Shown in pieces: positions 8,860 through 17,278 of a stretch of DNA of 64,000 nt. This DNA comes from Gemmatimonadota bacterium (GTDB lineage Bacteria > JAAXHH01). The notes under the pieces were generated by a model. That model did not search any database. It had not been told where the DNA came from and saw nothing but the letters and a program-made list of their open reading frames with translations. Positions within the stretch are counted from its first letter, which is position 1; every line of letters starts with the position of its first letter. A program made the translations under genes and the position numbers. The DNA lies in assembly GCA_026705925.1 (NCBI GenBank), contig JAPOZT010000011.1, positions 1 to 64,000 on the forward strand, in the 5' to 3' direction.

Positions 8860-10490
8860 ACAATCATGCAGTGGACTACCGACAGGTGTTGCCGGACCAC
8901 CTGCTGCATACCTTTCTCGAAGACTTCGAGTCGTTGCGGCCTTTCTACACCCACGATCCATGCGATCCGGATGTATGGCCGCGCATGATCGAGGCCGTCC
9001 AGTCCCGCGCCGCGCCGCCGCCGAGAAAGGCGCTCGCCAGGATTCTCGAGGTCCAGAACGGCCGGTTCGGAGCGGACGAGACGGTCCTGGCCAACGCCCG
9101 TTCCCTCGCCGGGGACGATACCTTCGTCGTATCCACCGGACAGCAGACGGGCCTGTTGACCGGTCCCCTGTTCACCATCTACAAGGCTGTAACGGCGGTC
9201 AAGCTGGCGAAAAGGGTCTCTGAGGAAACCGGCGTGCGGGCCGTGCCCGTCTTCTGGATGGCCGCCGACGACCATGACTACGCCGAAATCAACCATGTCC
9301 ACGTCTGCCGGACGGACGGGGACGCCCTCAGGTTCGAACTGAGCCCCGACGACCCCGCCGACCGCCGGTCCGCGAGCGACCGCCTGCTCGGACCCGAAAT
9401 CGAAACGCTGCTCGGGCAGTTCGCCGAGGCCCTGCCCGACTCGGAATACCGCCCGTCCGCCATCGAGGCGCTCCGGCGGCACTGTACGGCCGGGACTTCG
9501 CTGTCCGATGCCTTCGCGCGGCTCATGACGCTGCTCTTCCGGGAACACGGCCTGGTCCTCGTCGACCCCACCGACCCGGCGCTCAAACCCCTGATGCGCC
9601 CCGTGTTCGAGCAGGAAATCCGCGCGCCGCTCGCGACTACCCGTTCGGTCCTGGAGGCGTCCCGCGATCTGGAGAACGCCGGGCTGCATCCCCAGGTCTC
9701 CCGATCCCCCGACGCGGTTAACCTCTTTCTGTACCGGGACGGGCAGCGCAACGCCCTGCGTTACGAGGACGGGCGGTTCAGCAGCCGGGACGAAAGCCTC
9801 TCCTTTAGCGGCGAGGAACTGCAAGGGATACTGGAGGATACGCCCGGTCGGTTCACGCACAACGTCATCACCCGGCCCCTGGTGCAGGACACGCTGTTTC
9901 CGACGCTGACCTATATCGGCGGTCCGGCGGAAATCGCCTACTACGGCCAGCTCGGCGGGGTCTACCGGCAGTTCGGCCTGCCCTTCCCCGTGGTCTATCC
10001 CCGCGCGTCCCATACGCTGGTGGGCGCGAGGACCGCCCGGGTCCTGGAGAAACACGGCCTCGCGATCTCCCACTTCGTCCAGGGCATCGAGTCCGTGGTC
10101 GACCGGAAACTCCGGGAAGAGATGCCGGTACCGGTCACCGAGGGTCTCCAGGCCGCGAGGGGCGACGTGGAAGCCCACTACAGGAATCTGAAGGGACATG
10201 TGACGTCCATTGACCCCGGACTGAGCCGGATCGTCGAGGCCTCGGAGCGGAAGACCCGCTTCGCCCTGGGCAGGCTGGAAGAAAAGACCCTCCGCGCCCT
10301 GAAGAAGGCGGACGGAGTCATGCGCGGCCAGATCATGCGGGCGGACCGGCTGCTGTATCCGAACGGACACCTCCAGGAACGGGTGGCCAACATCTGGCAG
10401 TACGTCGCCCTGCACGGATTCGACGTCATGAACACCCTCTTCGAGGCCACGGACGAGACGGACTTCAGACACAGGATGACCTCGCTATGA
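8856..10490 (+). CDS. bshC: Bacillithiol biosynthesis cysteine-adding enzyme BshC
   Basis: 544 residues, the usual BshC length. BshC is assigned to the last step of bacillithiol synthesis, joining cysteine to glucosaminyl-malate. The family signature is clear: STGQQTGLLTGPLFTIYKA near residue 92, followed by PVFWMAADDHDYAEI near 131. The C-terminal part is rich in charged helices, matching the known coiled coil. The ATG at 8856 overlaps the exporter stop by four bases; a longer frame reading back to 8682 lies inside the exporter gene and is not the real start. The stop overlaps bshB by four bases. All three pathway enzymes are adjacent. Confidence 0.93.
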   Translation: MNNHAVDYRQVLPDHLLHTFLEDFESLRPFYTHDPCDPDVWPRMIEAVQSRAAPPPRKALARILEVQNGRFGADETVLANARSLAGDDTFVVSTGQQTGLLTGPLFTIYKAVTAVKLAKRVSEETGVRAVPVFWMAADDHDYAEINHVHVCRTDGDALRFELSPDDPADRRSASDRLLGPEIETLLGQFAEALPDSEYRPSAIEALRRHCTAGTSLSDAFARLMTLLFREHGLVLVDPTDPALKPLMRPVFEQEIRAPLATTRSVLEASRDLENAGLHPQVSRSPDAVNLFLYRDGQRNALRYEDGRFSSRDESLSFSGEELQGILEDTPGRFTHNVITRPLVQDTLFPTLTYIGGPAEIAYYGQLGGVYRQFGLPFPVVYPRASHTLVGARTARVLEKHGLAISHFVQGIESVVDRKLREEMPVPVTEGLQAARGDVEAHYRNLKGHVTSIDPGLSRIVEASERKTRFALGRLEEKTLRALKKADGVMRGQIMRADRLLYPNGHLQERVANIWQYVALHGFDVMNTLFEATDETDFRHRMTSL

Positions 10491-11230
10491 AACTCGATGT
10501 GCTTGCCGTATCCCCGCACCCGGACGACGTGGAGCTGCACTGCGGCGGACTGATGATCCGTTTCGCCGACCTGGGATATGCCACCGGAATCGTCGACATG
10601 AGCCTGGGCGAAATGGGTACCCGGGGAACGGTCGACGGACGGAAAGGGGAAGCGGCGGCGGCGGCGGAAGTGCTCGGCTTGTCCGAAAGGCTGAACCTCG
10701 AATTGCCGGACGCCCGGGTTGGCACCAGCCCGACGCACCGCGACGCCCTTATCGACGCCATACGCCGATACCGGCCCGATATGCTCCTCGTCCCCCACGA
10801 GATCGCCCGCCATCCCGATCACGGGGAGACCGCCCGGCTGGCCAAAGACGCGGCCTTTCTGGCGGGCCTGGAGAAACTCGAGACGGACCACCCGGCCTTC
10901 CGGCCCCGGAAAGCGGTCTTCTACCTTACCCACCACCGCTACCAGGAACCCCGGCCTTCCTTCATCGTCGACATCACGTCGACGTTCGACCGCAAAATCG
11001 AGGCCGTGAAGGCCCACCGGTCGCAGTTCCACGACCCGGACTCCACCGAACCGGAGACCTTCATCAGCCGGCCCGAGTTCCTTGAAGAGGTCGAAGCCCA
11101 GAGCCGTTACTACGGACAGCTGATCGGCGCGCGGTACGGAGAGCCTTTTGTCGTCCGGGAGTACCTTCAGGTCGACGATCCCCTGGCCCATTTCTTGGGC
11201 GGAGGTGGAGGCGAAGGCGGCAACAGATGA
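10487..11230 (+). CDS. bshB: Bacillithiol biosynthesis deacetylase BshB (LmbE/PIG-L family)
   Basis: 247 residues. Zinc-dependent N-acetylglucosaminyl-malate deacetylase, step two of bacillithiol synthesis in the cytoplasm. The LmbE fold is shown by SPHPDDVE (His11, Asp13, Asp14) and by HPDH (His109, His112), which supply the metal ligands and general base. GEMGTRGT near 41 and AHRSQF near 178 are further family blocks. The start ATG overlaps the bshC stop and the stop overlaps the bshA start, consistent with translational coupling. Length and motifs fit the BshB1 subgroup. The Gly-rich tail (near 240) is dispensable-looking. Confidence 0.92.
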   Translation: MKLDVLAVSPHPDDVELHCGGLMIRFADLGYATGIVDMSLGEMGTRGTVDGRKGEAAAAAEVLGLSERLNLELPDARVGTSPTHRDALIDAIRRYRPDMLLVPHEIARHPDHGETARLAKDAAFLAGLEKLETDHPAFRPRKAVFYLTHHRYQEPRPSFIVDITSTFDRKIEAVKAHRSQFHDPDSTEPETFISRPEFLEEVEAQSRYYGQLIGARYGEPFVVREYLQVDDPLAHFLGGGGGEGGNR

Positions 11231-12348
11231 ACATCGGCATCACCTGCTATCCCACCTATGGAGGAAGCGGCGCCATCGCCGCCGAACTGGGACAGGCGCT
11301 GGCCCGGAAGGGGCACAGGGTCCACTTCGTGAGCTATTCGATCCCCTTCCGCCTGCAGGAATACAGCCAGAACATCTCCTTTCACAACGTGGAGGTCATG
11401 CCCTACCCGTTGTTCAAATACCCGCCCTACACCCTCGCGCTCGCGGCGAAGATGGCGGACGTGGCCTCCGAGGCGAAACTGGACATCCTGCACGTGCACT
11501 ACGCCGTACCCCACGCCACCTGCGCCTTCCTGGCGCGGCACATGCTGCGCGACCGGGACGTCAAGGTCATCACGACACTCCACGGCACCGATATCACGCT
11601 CGTGGGAAGCGACAAGTCCTTCTACCGGATCACCCGGTTCAGCATCGAGGAAAGCCAGGGGGTCACGGCGGTCTCCGAGTCCCTCAAGCGCGACACGCTG
11701 TCCCTCTTCGACATCGAAAAGGACATCCGGGTGATCCCCAATTTCGTGGACGTCGAAAGGTTCCGCCGAGGGGACGGTCACTGCGACATCAGCAATTTCG
11801 TCGACGATGACGAGAAGGTCATCGCGCACGTGTCGAATTTCCGGCCGGTCAAGCGTATCGGGGACATCATCCGCATGTACGCGGAGGTGCGGCGCGAAGT
11901 GAGGTGCAAGCTGTTGCTGGTGGGGGAAGGTCCGGAGCGCATCCCCATGCAGGAGCTGGCCCGGGAACTGGGGCTTCAGGACGGCGTGGTTTTCATGGGA
12001 GAGCAGGAGGGGGTGGACCGGATTCTTTCCTGTTCCGACCTGTACCTGCTGCCCAGCGAACAGGAAAGCTTCGGCCTGTCGGCCCTGGAGGCGATGAGCT
12101 GCGGCGTCCCAGTGATCGGCGCCAACGCCGGCGGCCTGCCGGAACTCGTGCGCCACGGGGAGACGGGCTACATCACCGAAGTGGGCGACATCGGGCAGAT
12201 GGCCCGGCACGCCACGGACCTGCTTGTGGACGACGGCTTGCGAGAGGCGGTCGGCCGGCAGGCCCGGCAGCGGGTGCTGGACCACTTCGCGGAAGAGGCC
12301 GTGGTCCCGCATTACGAAGCCTACTACGAAGAGGTGTTGCGGGGATAG
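11227..12348 (+). CDS. bshA: N-acetyl-alpha-D-glucosaminyl L-malate synthase BshA
   Basis: 373 residues. GT4-family glycosyltransferase that couples UDP-GlcNAc to L-malate, the first step of bacillithiol synthesis. The N-terminus has the BshA-type [15 protein letters not shown] loop. HVHYAVPHA near 94 and [12 protein letters not shown] near 118 are characteristic of the family. The C-terminal Rossmann half has SNFRPVKRI near 200 and the nucleotide-sugar motif [18 protein letters not shown] near 280. It is the last gene of the exporter-bshC-bshB-bshA run; the next gene is convergent after 22 bases. Confidence 0.95.
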   Translation: MNIGITCYPTYGGSGAIAAELGQALARKGHRVHFVSYSIPFRLQEYSQNISFHNVEVMPYPLFKYPPYTLALAAKMADVASEAKLDILHVHYAVPHATCAFLARHMLRDRDVKVITTLHGTDITLVGSDKSFYRITRFSIEESQGVTAVSESLKRDTLSLFDIEKDIRVIPNFVDVERFRRGDGHCDISNFVDDDEKVIAHVSNFRPVKRIGDIIRMYAEVRREVRCKLLLVGEGPERIPMQELARELGLQDGVVFMGEQEGVDRILSCSDLYLLPSEQESFGLSALEAMSCGVPVIGANAGGLPELVRHGETGYITEVGDIGQMARHATDLLVDDGLREAVGRQARQRVLDHFAEEAVVPHYEAYYEEVLRG

Positions 12349-12370
12349 ACGGAACCCGCGGACAACCCCG

Positions 12371-12817
12371 TCAGTCCACTTCCGACTTCGCCGCGAGCGA
12401 CGCGTAACTCACGCCCTCACCGCTGTCATGGCTCACCGGCAGGCCCACTTCCTCCCATCCCGGATTGACCACCTGGCCGAAGGGCGTCATCTCGCCGCTG
12501 AACCCGCAGCGCATATTGACCACCGTCTGGTATCCCATGGACTGCAGCAGTTCGGCGGCGTGATTGGAGCGCTGGCCCGTCCGGCAGCCCAGTACCAGCT
12601 TCGAATCCTCTGCAAAGTTCGCCTTCATCACCCGGACGAAATCGGGGTTGGGCGTCATCTGCCCGGTCTGCTCGTCCGCGTGCAGCAAGGGGATGTTCAC
12701 GGCCGGCGCGGGATGGCCCTGGTCGAATTCAGGAACCGACCGGACGTCGATGTATGCGTAGCCCTCGGATTCGACCAGCCTGGCCGCCTCGTCGGGCATG
12801 ACCTGTTCTACGCTCAT
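12371..12817 (-). CDS. Single-domain rhodanese
   Basis: 148 residues, cytoplasmic (no signal peptide). One rhodanese domain with YIDVRSVPEFDQGHPAPAVNIP near residue 22 and the catalytic loop GCRTGQRS with Cys78, expected to carry a persulfide. The six-residue active loop points to sulfur transfer rather than phosphatase activity. It lies 59 bases downstream of the second DUF6785 gene on the same strand and is probably co-transcribed. It faces bshA; a role in low-molecular-weight thiol or sulfur handling is only a guess from position. Confidence 0.88.
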   Translation of the reverse strand: MSVEQVMPDEAARLVESEGYAYIDVRSVPEFDQGHPAPAVNIPLLHADEQTGQMTPNPDFVRVMKANFAEDSKLVLGCRTGQRSNHAAELLQSMGYQTVVNMRCGFSGEMTPFGQVVNPGWEEVGLPVSHDSGEGVSYASLAAKSEVD

Positions 12818-12876
12818 GTTTCGGAACTCCTTTCAGTTTTCATGTTCGGCGGCGCGGGCCGCCTCGTTACCGGCGA

Positions 12877-14874
12877 TTACCAGGTCTCCACGATATGCCC
12901 CGAGTTCGGAAACCAGATCACATCCACGCCATAGGAAAGCGCGACGCCCAGTACGTAGCCCACCAGCATGCCGATGAAGAAGGGCTGCGACTGGCGGTAG
13001 AGTCTCGTGCCGCCCAGTTTCAGGATAATGGCCTTGATGAGCCAGACAATGAAGATCGAGGTGGCGATCATCCCGATGCCCCAGGTCTTGGCCACCGCCC
13101 ATCCGATGGGGTGCAGCGGCCACCAGTGAAAATTGTGATGGGCCAGGATCAGCAGCCAGGCGATGAGTGCGCCGATCCCGAGGCCCAGGTACTCCCCGCC
13201 GGTCAACTGGGTCTGGTTGTTAATCCACGTCGTCAAGGTGACATATCCCGCTTTCGCGTTGCCGAAGGCGTCCCTGAATCCATCCGCGCCGGTGGTATCG
13301 TATCCCAGGAAGATGGTATATACGACCGATATGACCGCGGCCATGACGAGCGCGGAGACGATGACGGGGAAGATGCCGCGCCGAGCGCCGCCGATCTCGT
13401 CGCCCATCTTGTTGACGTGGGCCATGGCGCACATGCCCAGCGTCCGCCAGTTCCTCGAGAAGGTCTGGGACAGCGTCAGAATCGTGAGGTCGGCCCGGTG
13501 CAGGTTCGCCGATCCGAAGGAAAACACGGTGAATTCATGGGCGTTGTAGGGCAGGTCCAGGTTGATGAGCCCCGCTTCCGCCACCACGCGGGTGACCCCG
13601 ATAAAGAGCAGCATACAGGTGGCCAGCAACGTGGCCGCGGCGGCGACTGACATCCCCATGCTGATCAGGAAGAAGAACATGTACAGGACGCCGATCACCA
13701 CGCCGCCCATGGCGGTCCGATACGAGAAGAACTCGCCCGAATCATCGATATCGCGGCCCCGTCCAATGGCTTTTCTCACCACGTCGTAGAGGTGGCGGCG
13801 CGCCATCCAGAGTCCGAAGAGGGTATACATGAAGAAACCGCCCAGGTGCTGGGCCGTGACGATCTCGGTCGTCTTCGGAATGCCGAACCGGCTCATGATG
13901 CCGATCTGGATCGTGGCCAGCAGGAAGAACACCCAGATACTGAACAGGATATTCAGGTCCGTGAAGAACCCGATGCCGATGAATGCGAAATTGAGCTTGA
14001 ACTGAATCGGCGGGAAGGATTCGGCCAGGGTGATGGGTATGCGGTAGTCGCCACCCAGCCTGATCGGCGTCACCAGGTCCCAGTACGAGACGATGTTCCA
14101 GAGGATGACGAAAAGGGGGATGGAGAAACCGTACCAGAATACCCTGGACCGTGCGATCCGGGGCAGCACGGAACCGCTGTCGTCATCCTCGACGAGCAGC
14201 AGGGGAACGCGGGCCAGCGGGAAGGTCAACCGCTCCCTTTCGATCCACTGCTTGCGCAGGATCACCATGAGCGATGCGCTGGCAAAGAAGAGGGCCAGGA
14301 AAAAGGTGCCCCACCAGCTCATGGGGATGACCCAGTCCCGCCAGGGGATGACCCCCGTGGACGGCAGGCCCTCGTAGAACCAGTGCACGGCCCGCCGTTC
14401 GTCGGTGACGACCAGCCAGGTCGGCAGGTACTCGAAGAACAGCTCGACGTACCGGTTCTCGGAATTGGCGTAGTAGTGGGGGATGGAGGGTACGGCGACC
14501 CAGTAGGTGGTAAAGGCCCAACCCGGAATGGCCGAGGCCGTAAATACGATGAAGAAGATGATGATCAGTTCCGGCGCGGTGAAAATCCGCGTGGGTGCGA
14601 AACGCTTCAACAGGCCGTTTATGACGAAGACGACCAGCATGAAGGGGAAGAGCGCCGCCATGGGCATGTGGGTGATGGATAGGTAGGAGGAATGGGCTTC
14701 GAAGGCGGAATGCACCACCCACCATGCCATGAGCGCGGAGAGTCCCAGGCCTAGCCCCACCGCCCGGAGCGTCATGCCCGACGCCAGGCCCCCATGCCGG
14801 GCGGGTGCGCCTCCTCCGGGAGGATGGGCATCCGGCTTTCCGGACGGCGCGGAGGACCGCTGGCGTACGCTCAT
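12877..14874 (-). CDS. DUF6785-type polytopic membrane protein (copy 2)
   Basis: 665 residues. Same architecture as the 4116..6110 protein: about 14 membrane spans, a WFYEGLPSTGVIPWRDW block near 170 matching WLVDGLPPGASIPW in copy 1, a KQWIERERLTFPLARVP segment near 213, and a closely similar last 60 residues. It differs in a Ser/Pro/Gly-rich cytoplasmic tail of about 30 residues and is clearly diverged rather than a recent duplicate. Copy 1 precedes the permease fusion; this copy precedes a rhodanese. Function unknown; transport is a reasonable guess from topology. Confidence 0.8.
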   Translation of the reverse strand: MSVRQRSSAPSGKPDAHPPGGGAPARHGGLASGMTLRAVGLGLGLSALMAWWVVHSAFEAHSSYLSITHMPMAALFPFMLVVFVINGLLKRFAPTRIFTAPELIIIFFIVFTASAIPGWAFTTYWVAVPSIPHYYANSENRYVELFFEYLPTWLVVTDERRAVHWFYEGLPSTGVIPWRDWVIPMSWWGTFFLALFFASASLMVILRKQWIERERLTFPLARVPLLLVEDDDSGSVLPRIARSRVFWYGFSIPLFVILWNIVSYWDLVTPIRLGGDYRIPITLAESFPPIQFKLNFAFIGIGFFTDLNILFSIWVFFLLATIQIGIMSRFGIPKTTEIVTAQHLGGFFMYTLFGLWMARRHLYDVVRKAIGRGRDIDDSGEFFSYRTAMGGVVIGVLYMFFFLISMGMSVAAAATLLATCMLLFIGVTRVVAEAGLINLDLPYNAHEFTVFSFGSANLHRADLTILTLSQTFSRNWRTLGMCAMAHVNKMGDEIGGARRGIFPVIVSALVMAAVISVVYTIFLGYDTTGADGFRDAFGNAKAGYVTLTTWINNQTQLTGGEYLGLGIGALIAWLLILAHHNFHWWPLHPIGWAVAKTWGIGMIATSIFIVWLIKAIILKLGGTRLYRQSQPFFIGMLVGYVLGVALSYGVDVIWFPNSGHIVETW

Positions 14875-14941
14875 GGGACCTGTCTGTCGCTTGAGGGGAT
14901 GGAAAACACTGGATTCACCGAACGATCACCGCGCGATCACC

Positions 14942-14997
14942 GGCCGCTCACCGGTCGAACACCGGTTGATCGCGGGCCGCTCACCGGTCGCACACCG
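14942..14997. repeat. Direct repeat, 23-base motif twice at 33-base spacing
   Basis: The copies at 14942..14964 and 14975..14997 differ at one base. Each contains CTCACCGGTCG followed by ACACCG. Confidence 0.75.
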
Positions 14998-15080
14998 ACC
15001 GTTCCGGGATGCGCACAATGTATCGACCCGGCGGGGTCCGATCAAGGACTAAAACGGCTGCCGGCGGGCAGGAAACGGGC

Positions 15081-15148
15081 CGTGGGATGTACCTCGAACA
15101 GGCTGCCGGCGGGCCGTGGGACGTACCTCGAACAGGCTGCCGGCGGGC
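15081..15148. repeat. 34-base tandem direct repeat, two copies plus a partial one
   Basis: 15081..15114 and 15115..15148 match except for one T/C difference. The last 14 bases of the unit (GGCTGCCGGCGGGC) also occur at 15056..15069, suggesting a third, eroded copy. Confidence 0.85.
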
Positions 15149-15193
15149 CACATGTGAGCCACGGACGGGCTCGCGGGAACGCGGCTGTTTCCC

Positions 15194-15222
15194 TTGACAC
15201 TCGACCTCGTGCGTCATACCAT
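15194..15222 (+). promoter_or_regulatory. Candidate sigma70-type promoter for the epimerase gene
   Basis: TTGACA (15194-15199), 17-base spacer, TACCAT (15217-15222), about 63 bases before the ATG at 15285. Confidence 0.45.
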
Positions 15223-15284
15223 GATCGAGGTTTTCAGGCCCTTGTTTTTCGGCCCTTGCTTCCCGCAGAAAAAGGACCGTTTTC

Positions 15285-16256
15285 ATGCAGTATCTGCTCA
15301 CCGGCGGATATGGCTGTATCGGCTCGTGGATCGTGAAGAACCTGGTCGACGACGGACACGACGTCGCCATCTACGACCTGGTGGAACACACCGCCCGGAT
15401 GGCGTTGATCATGGACGCGGAACAGATCGCCCGGGTCCGGTTCATCGAGGGCGACATCGCCGACGGGGCCTACTTCACCCGGGTGGTCGGAGAAACGGGC
15501 GCGTCCCGCATCATCCACCTGGCCGGACTGCAGGTGCCCGTGTGCCGGGCCGACCCCATCAAGGGTGCCACGGTCAACGTAATCGGTACCCTGAATGTCT
15601 TCGAGGCGGCTAAAACCCATACCGATATCGTAAAGCGCGTCGTCTACGCGAGTTCCGCGGCCGTCTACGGCATGGAGGACGACTACGATGCGGGTCCGGT
15701 CGGCAACGACGCGGTGTTGCGGCCCGTCACCCACTACGGCGTCTTCAAGCAGTGCAACGAGGCGAACGCGCGGGTGTATTTCCTCGACCACGGCATTTCC
15801 AGCATCGGCCTGCGGCCATGGACCGTGTATGGACCGGGCCGGGACTTCGGACTGACCTCCGACCCCACGAAGGCGGTCAAGGCCGCCCTGTTGAACCGGC
15901 CGTACGTGATCGGGTACGGCGGGCGGAACAACATGCAGTACGTGAACGACACGGCGCGAACCTTCATCCGCTGCGCCGAGGCCGTCAACGATGGCGCCGG
16001 GGCCTACAGCATCCGCGGCGACGTCGTGACCATCGACGAGGTCATCGCGTCCATCGAACGCGTCGTTCCGGGTTCGGAGGGACTCATTTCCCACCTGGAT
16101 CTGAACCTGCCCATCGCGCCCGACCTCGATGACCGCGCCATCCAGGAGGACGTGGGCGAGATCCCCTACACGCCGCTGGACGAGGGGATCCGGGAGACCT
16201 GGGACGTATTCCGCCGCCATCACGAGGCCGGCACGCTGAGCACGGACGACCTGTAG
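15285..16256 (+). CDS. NAD-dependent epimerase/dehydratase (extended SDR)
   Basis: 323 residues. An extended short-chain dehydrogenase/reductase of the sugar-nucleotide epimerase type. The N-terminal nucleotide loop is TGGYGCIGSW (G7xxGxxG13). YASSAAVYG lies near 124 and the catalytic pair is in HYGVFK near residue 149. GLRPWTVYGPGR near 174 and the NMQYVNDTA block near 216 are typical of the substrate half. An AAAGGA Shine-Dalgarno lies upstream of the ATG. Substrate cannot be told from sequence. PhyH-like oxygenase follows after 88 bases on the same strand. Confidence 0.88.
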   Translation: MQYLLTGGYGCIGSWIVKNLVDDGHDVAIYDLVEHTARMALIMDAEQIARVRFIEGDIADGAYFTRVVGETGASRIIHLAGLQVPVCRADPIKGATVNVIGTLNVFEAAKTHTDIVKRVVYASSAAVYGMEDDYDAGPVGNDAVLRPVTHYGVFKQCNEANARVYFLDHGISSIGLRPWTVYGPGRDFGLTSDPTKAVKAALLNRPYVIGYGGRNNMQYVNDTARTFIRCAEAVNDGAGAYSIRGDVVTIDEVIASIERVVPGSEGLISHLDLNLPIAPDLDDRAIQEDVGEIPYTPLDEGIRETWDVFRRHHEAGTLSTDDL

Positions 16257-16344
16257 GGACAACCGTCGTGCTGCGGCTTCGAAGACCCGACGGACCGTAT
16301 CTCTATCGATCGGACCTGTACATCAAGTTGTGGGCGGTGACCGA

Positions 16345-17139
16345 ATGACACTGGATCAGCAGATTCTGGCCATGCGGTCGGTCGGCTGGTGCGTCCTGGA
16401 GAACATCATCCCGGGAAACAGACTGGATGAAGTACGCGACCGGGTCATCGCCTCCACCAACCGCCACCGGAATCCCGACGCACCCGCGAACATCGGCCAC
16501 GTGAGCGGTTTCCTGAAGTACGACCAGTCGCTGGCGCCCTGGCTCGCGGACCGGCGGCTCCTCGACCTGGCCGGCGCACTTCTGGGACGCCATTTCCGCA
16601 TCTCCTTCACCACGGCCACCATCAACGAGCCCGGGAACGACCGCGGGGGCTGGCACGCGGACTGGCCCTTCAACCAGCGGAATGCGGGGCACGTACCTGC
16701 ACCGTACCCGGACGCGGTCATGCACCTCACGACCATCTGGATGCTCTCCTCCTTCACCGGCGAAAACGGGGGCACGCTCATCGTCCCGGGCAGCCACCGG
16801 AACGACAACAATCCCACCGGCAACAACGGGGTACCGCCCAACGAGCCCCATCCGAACGAGCTGAACGTGACCGGCGAGGCGGGAAGCGTCCTCGTCATGG
16901 ACAGCCGGCTCTGGCATTCGACGGCCGCCAACGCCTCCCTTGAGCCGCGTGTGGCCGTCGTCGTCCGCTACGCGCCCTGGTGGCTGAACCTGAACGTGCT
17001 GAGACCCGGCTCTGAAGACCGCCGGATCCTGGTGGACGAGACCGGCGGAACGGAAAACCTGGTCCCCACCCTCCCCAGGGACGTCTTCGACGGCCTGCCC
17101 GGCGAGCTGAAACCCCTCGTATCTCACTGGGTGGAGTAG
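16345..17139 (+). CDS. Phytanoyl-CoA dioxygenase (PhyH)-family oxygenase
   Basis: 264 residues from the ATG at 16345 (a GTG at 16330 would add five). Fe(II)/2-oxoglutarate-type oxygenase. The facial triad is visible: His104 and Asp106 in GWHADWP, and His191 in RLWHSTAAN, with a likely 2-oxoglutarate-binding Arg202 soon after. The VPGSHR segment near 147 is also typical of PhyH proteins. Natural substrate unknown. The last 132 coding bases and 11 beyond (17004..17146) recur at 19621..19763 with roughly 87 percent identity by hand alignment, where they form the 3' end of a DUF4097 pseudogene. That shows duplication and recombination at this locus. Confidence 0.88.
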   Translation: MTLDQQILAMRSVGWCVLENIIPGNRLDEVRDRVIASTNRHRNPDAPANIGHVSGFLKYDQSLAPWLADRRLLDLAGALLGRHFRISFTTATINEPGNDRGGWHADWPFNQRNAGHVPAPYPDAVMHLTTIWMLSSFTGENGGTLIVPGSHRNDNNPTGNNGVPPNEPHPNELNVTGEAGSVLVMDSRLWHSTAANASLEPRVAVVVRYAPWWLNLNVLRPGSEDRRILVDETGGTENLVPTLPRDVFDGLPGELKPLVSHWVE

Positions 17140-17278
17140 GACTTCCGTATACCTCAGCAAGACTCTCCTTAGTTAACCATTACTTGGGTTCCTGAAACAT
17201 TATTCCCGTCGCATCAGTCTAATGTTCAAGAATCGCAGCAAACCATTTCGATTCTAAACATCTCAATTGGAGGAGGTT

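Larger units (their letters stand above)
14875..15193. other. Intergenic spacer with two families of short tandem repeats
   Basis: No convincing gene. It contains a 23-base motif twice with 33-base spacing (14942..14964 and 14975..14997), related short ATCACCG-type motifs just upstream, and two 34-base direct repeats (15081..15148). A divergent spacer: the minus-strand DUF6785 gene starts at its left, the epimerase promoter is at its right. Confidence 0.6.

Noticed and set aside
7084-8961. 625-codon minus-strand open frame
   Set aside because: Antisense of the RND exporter gene, an effect of high GC; no family motifs.
14981-15370. 129-codon minus-strand frame across the repeats
   Set aside because: It reads through tandem repeats and into the epimerase gene on the other strand; no Shine-Dalgarno or domain.
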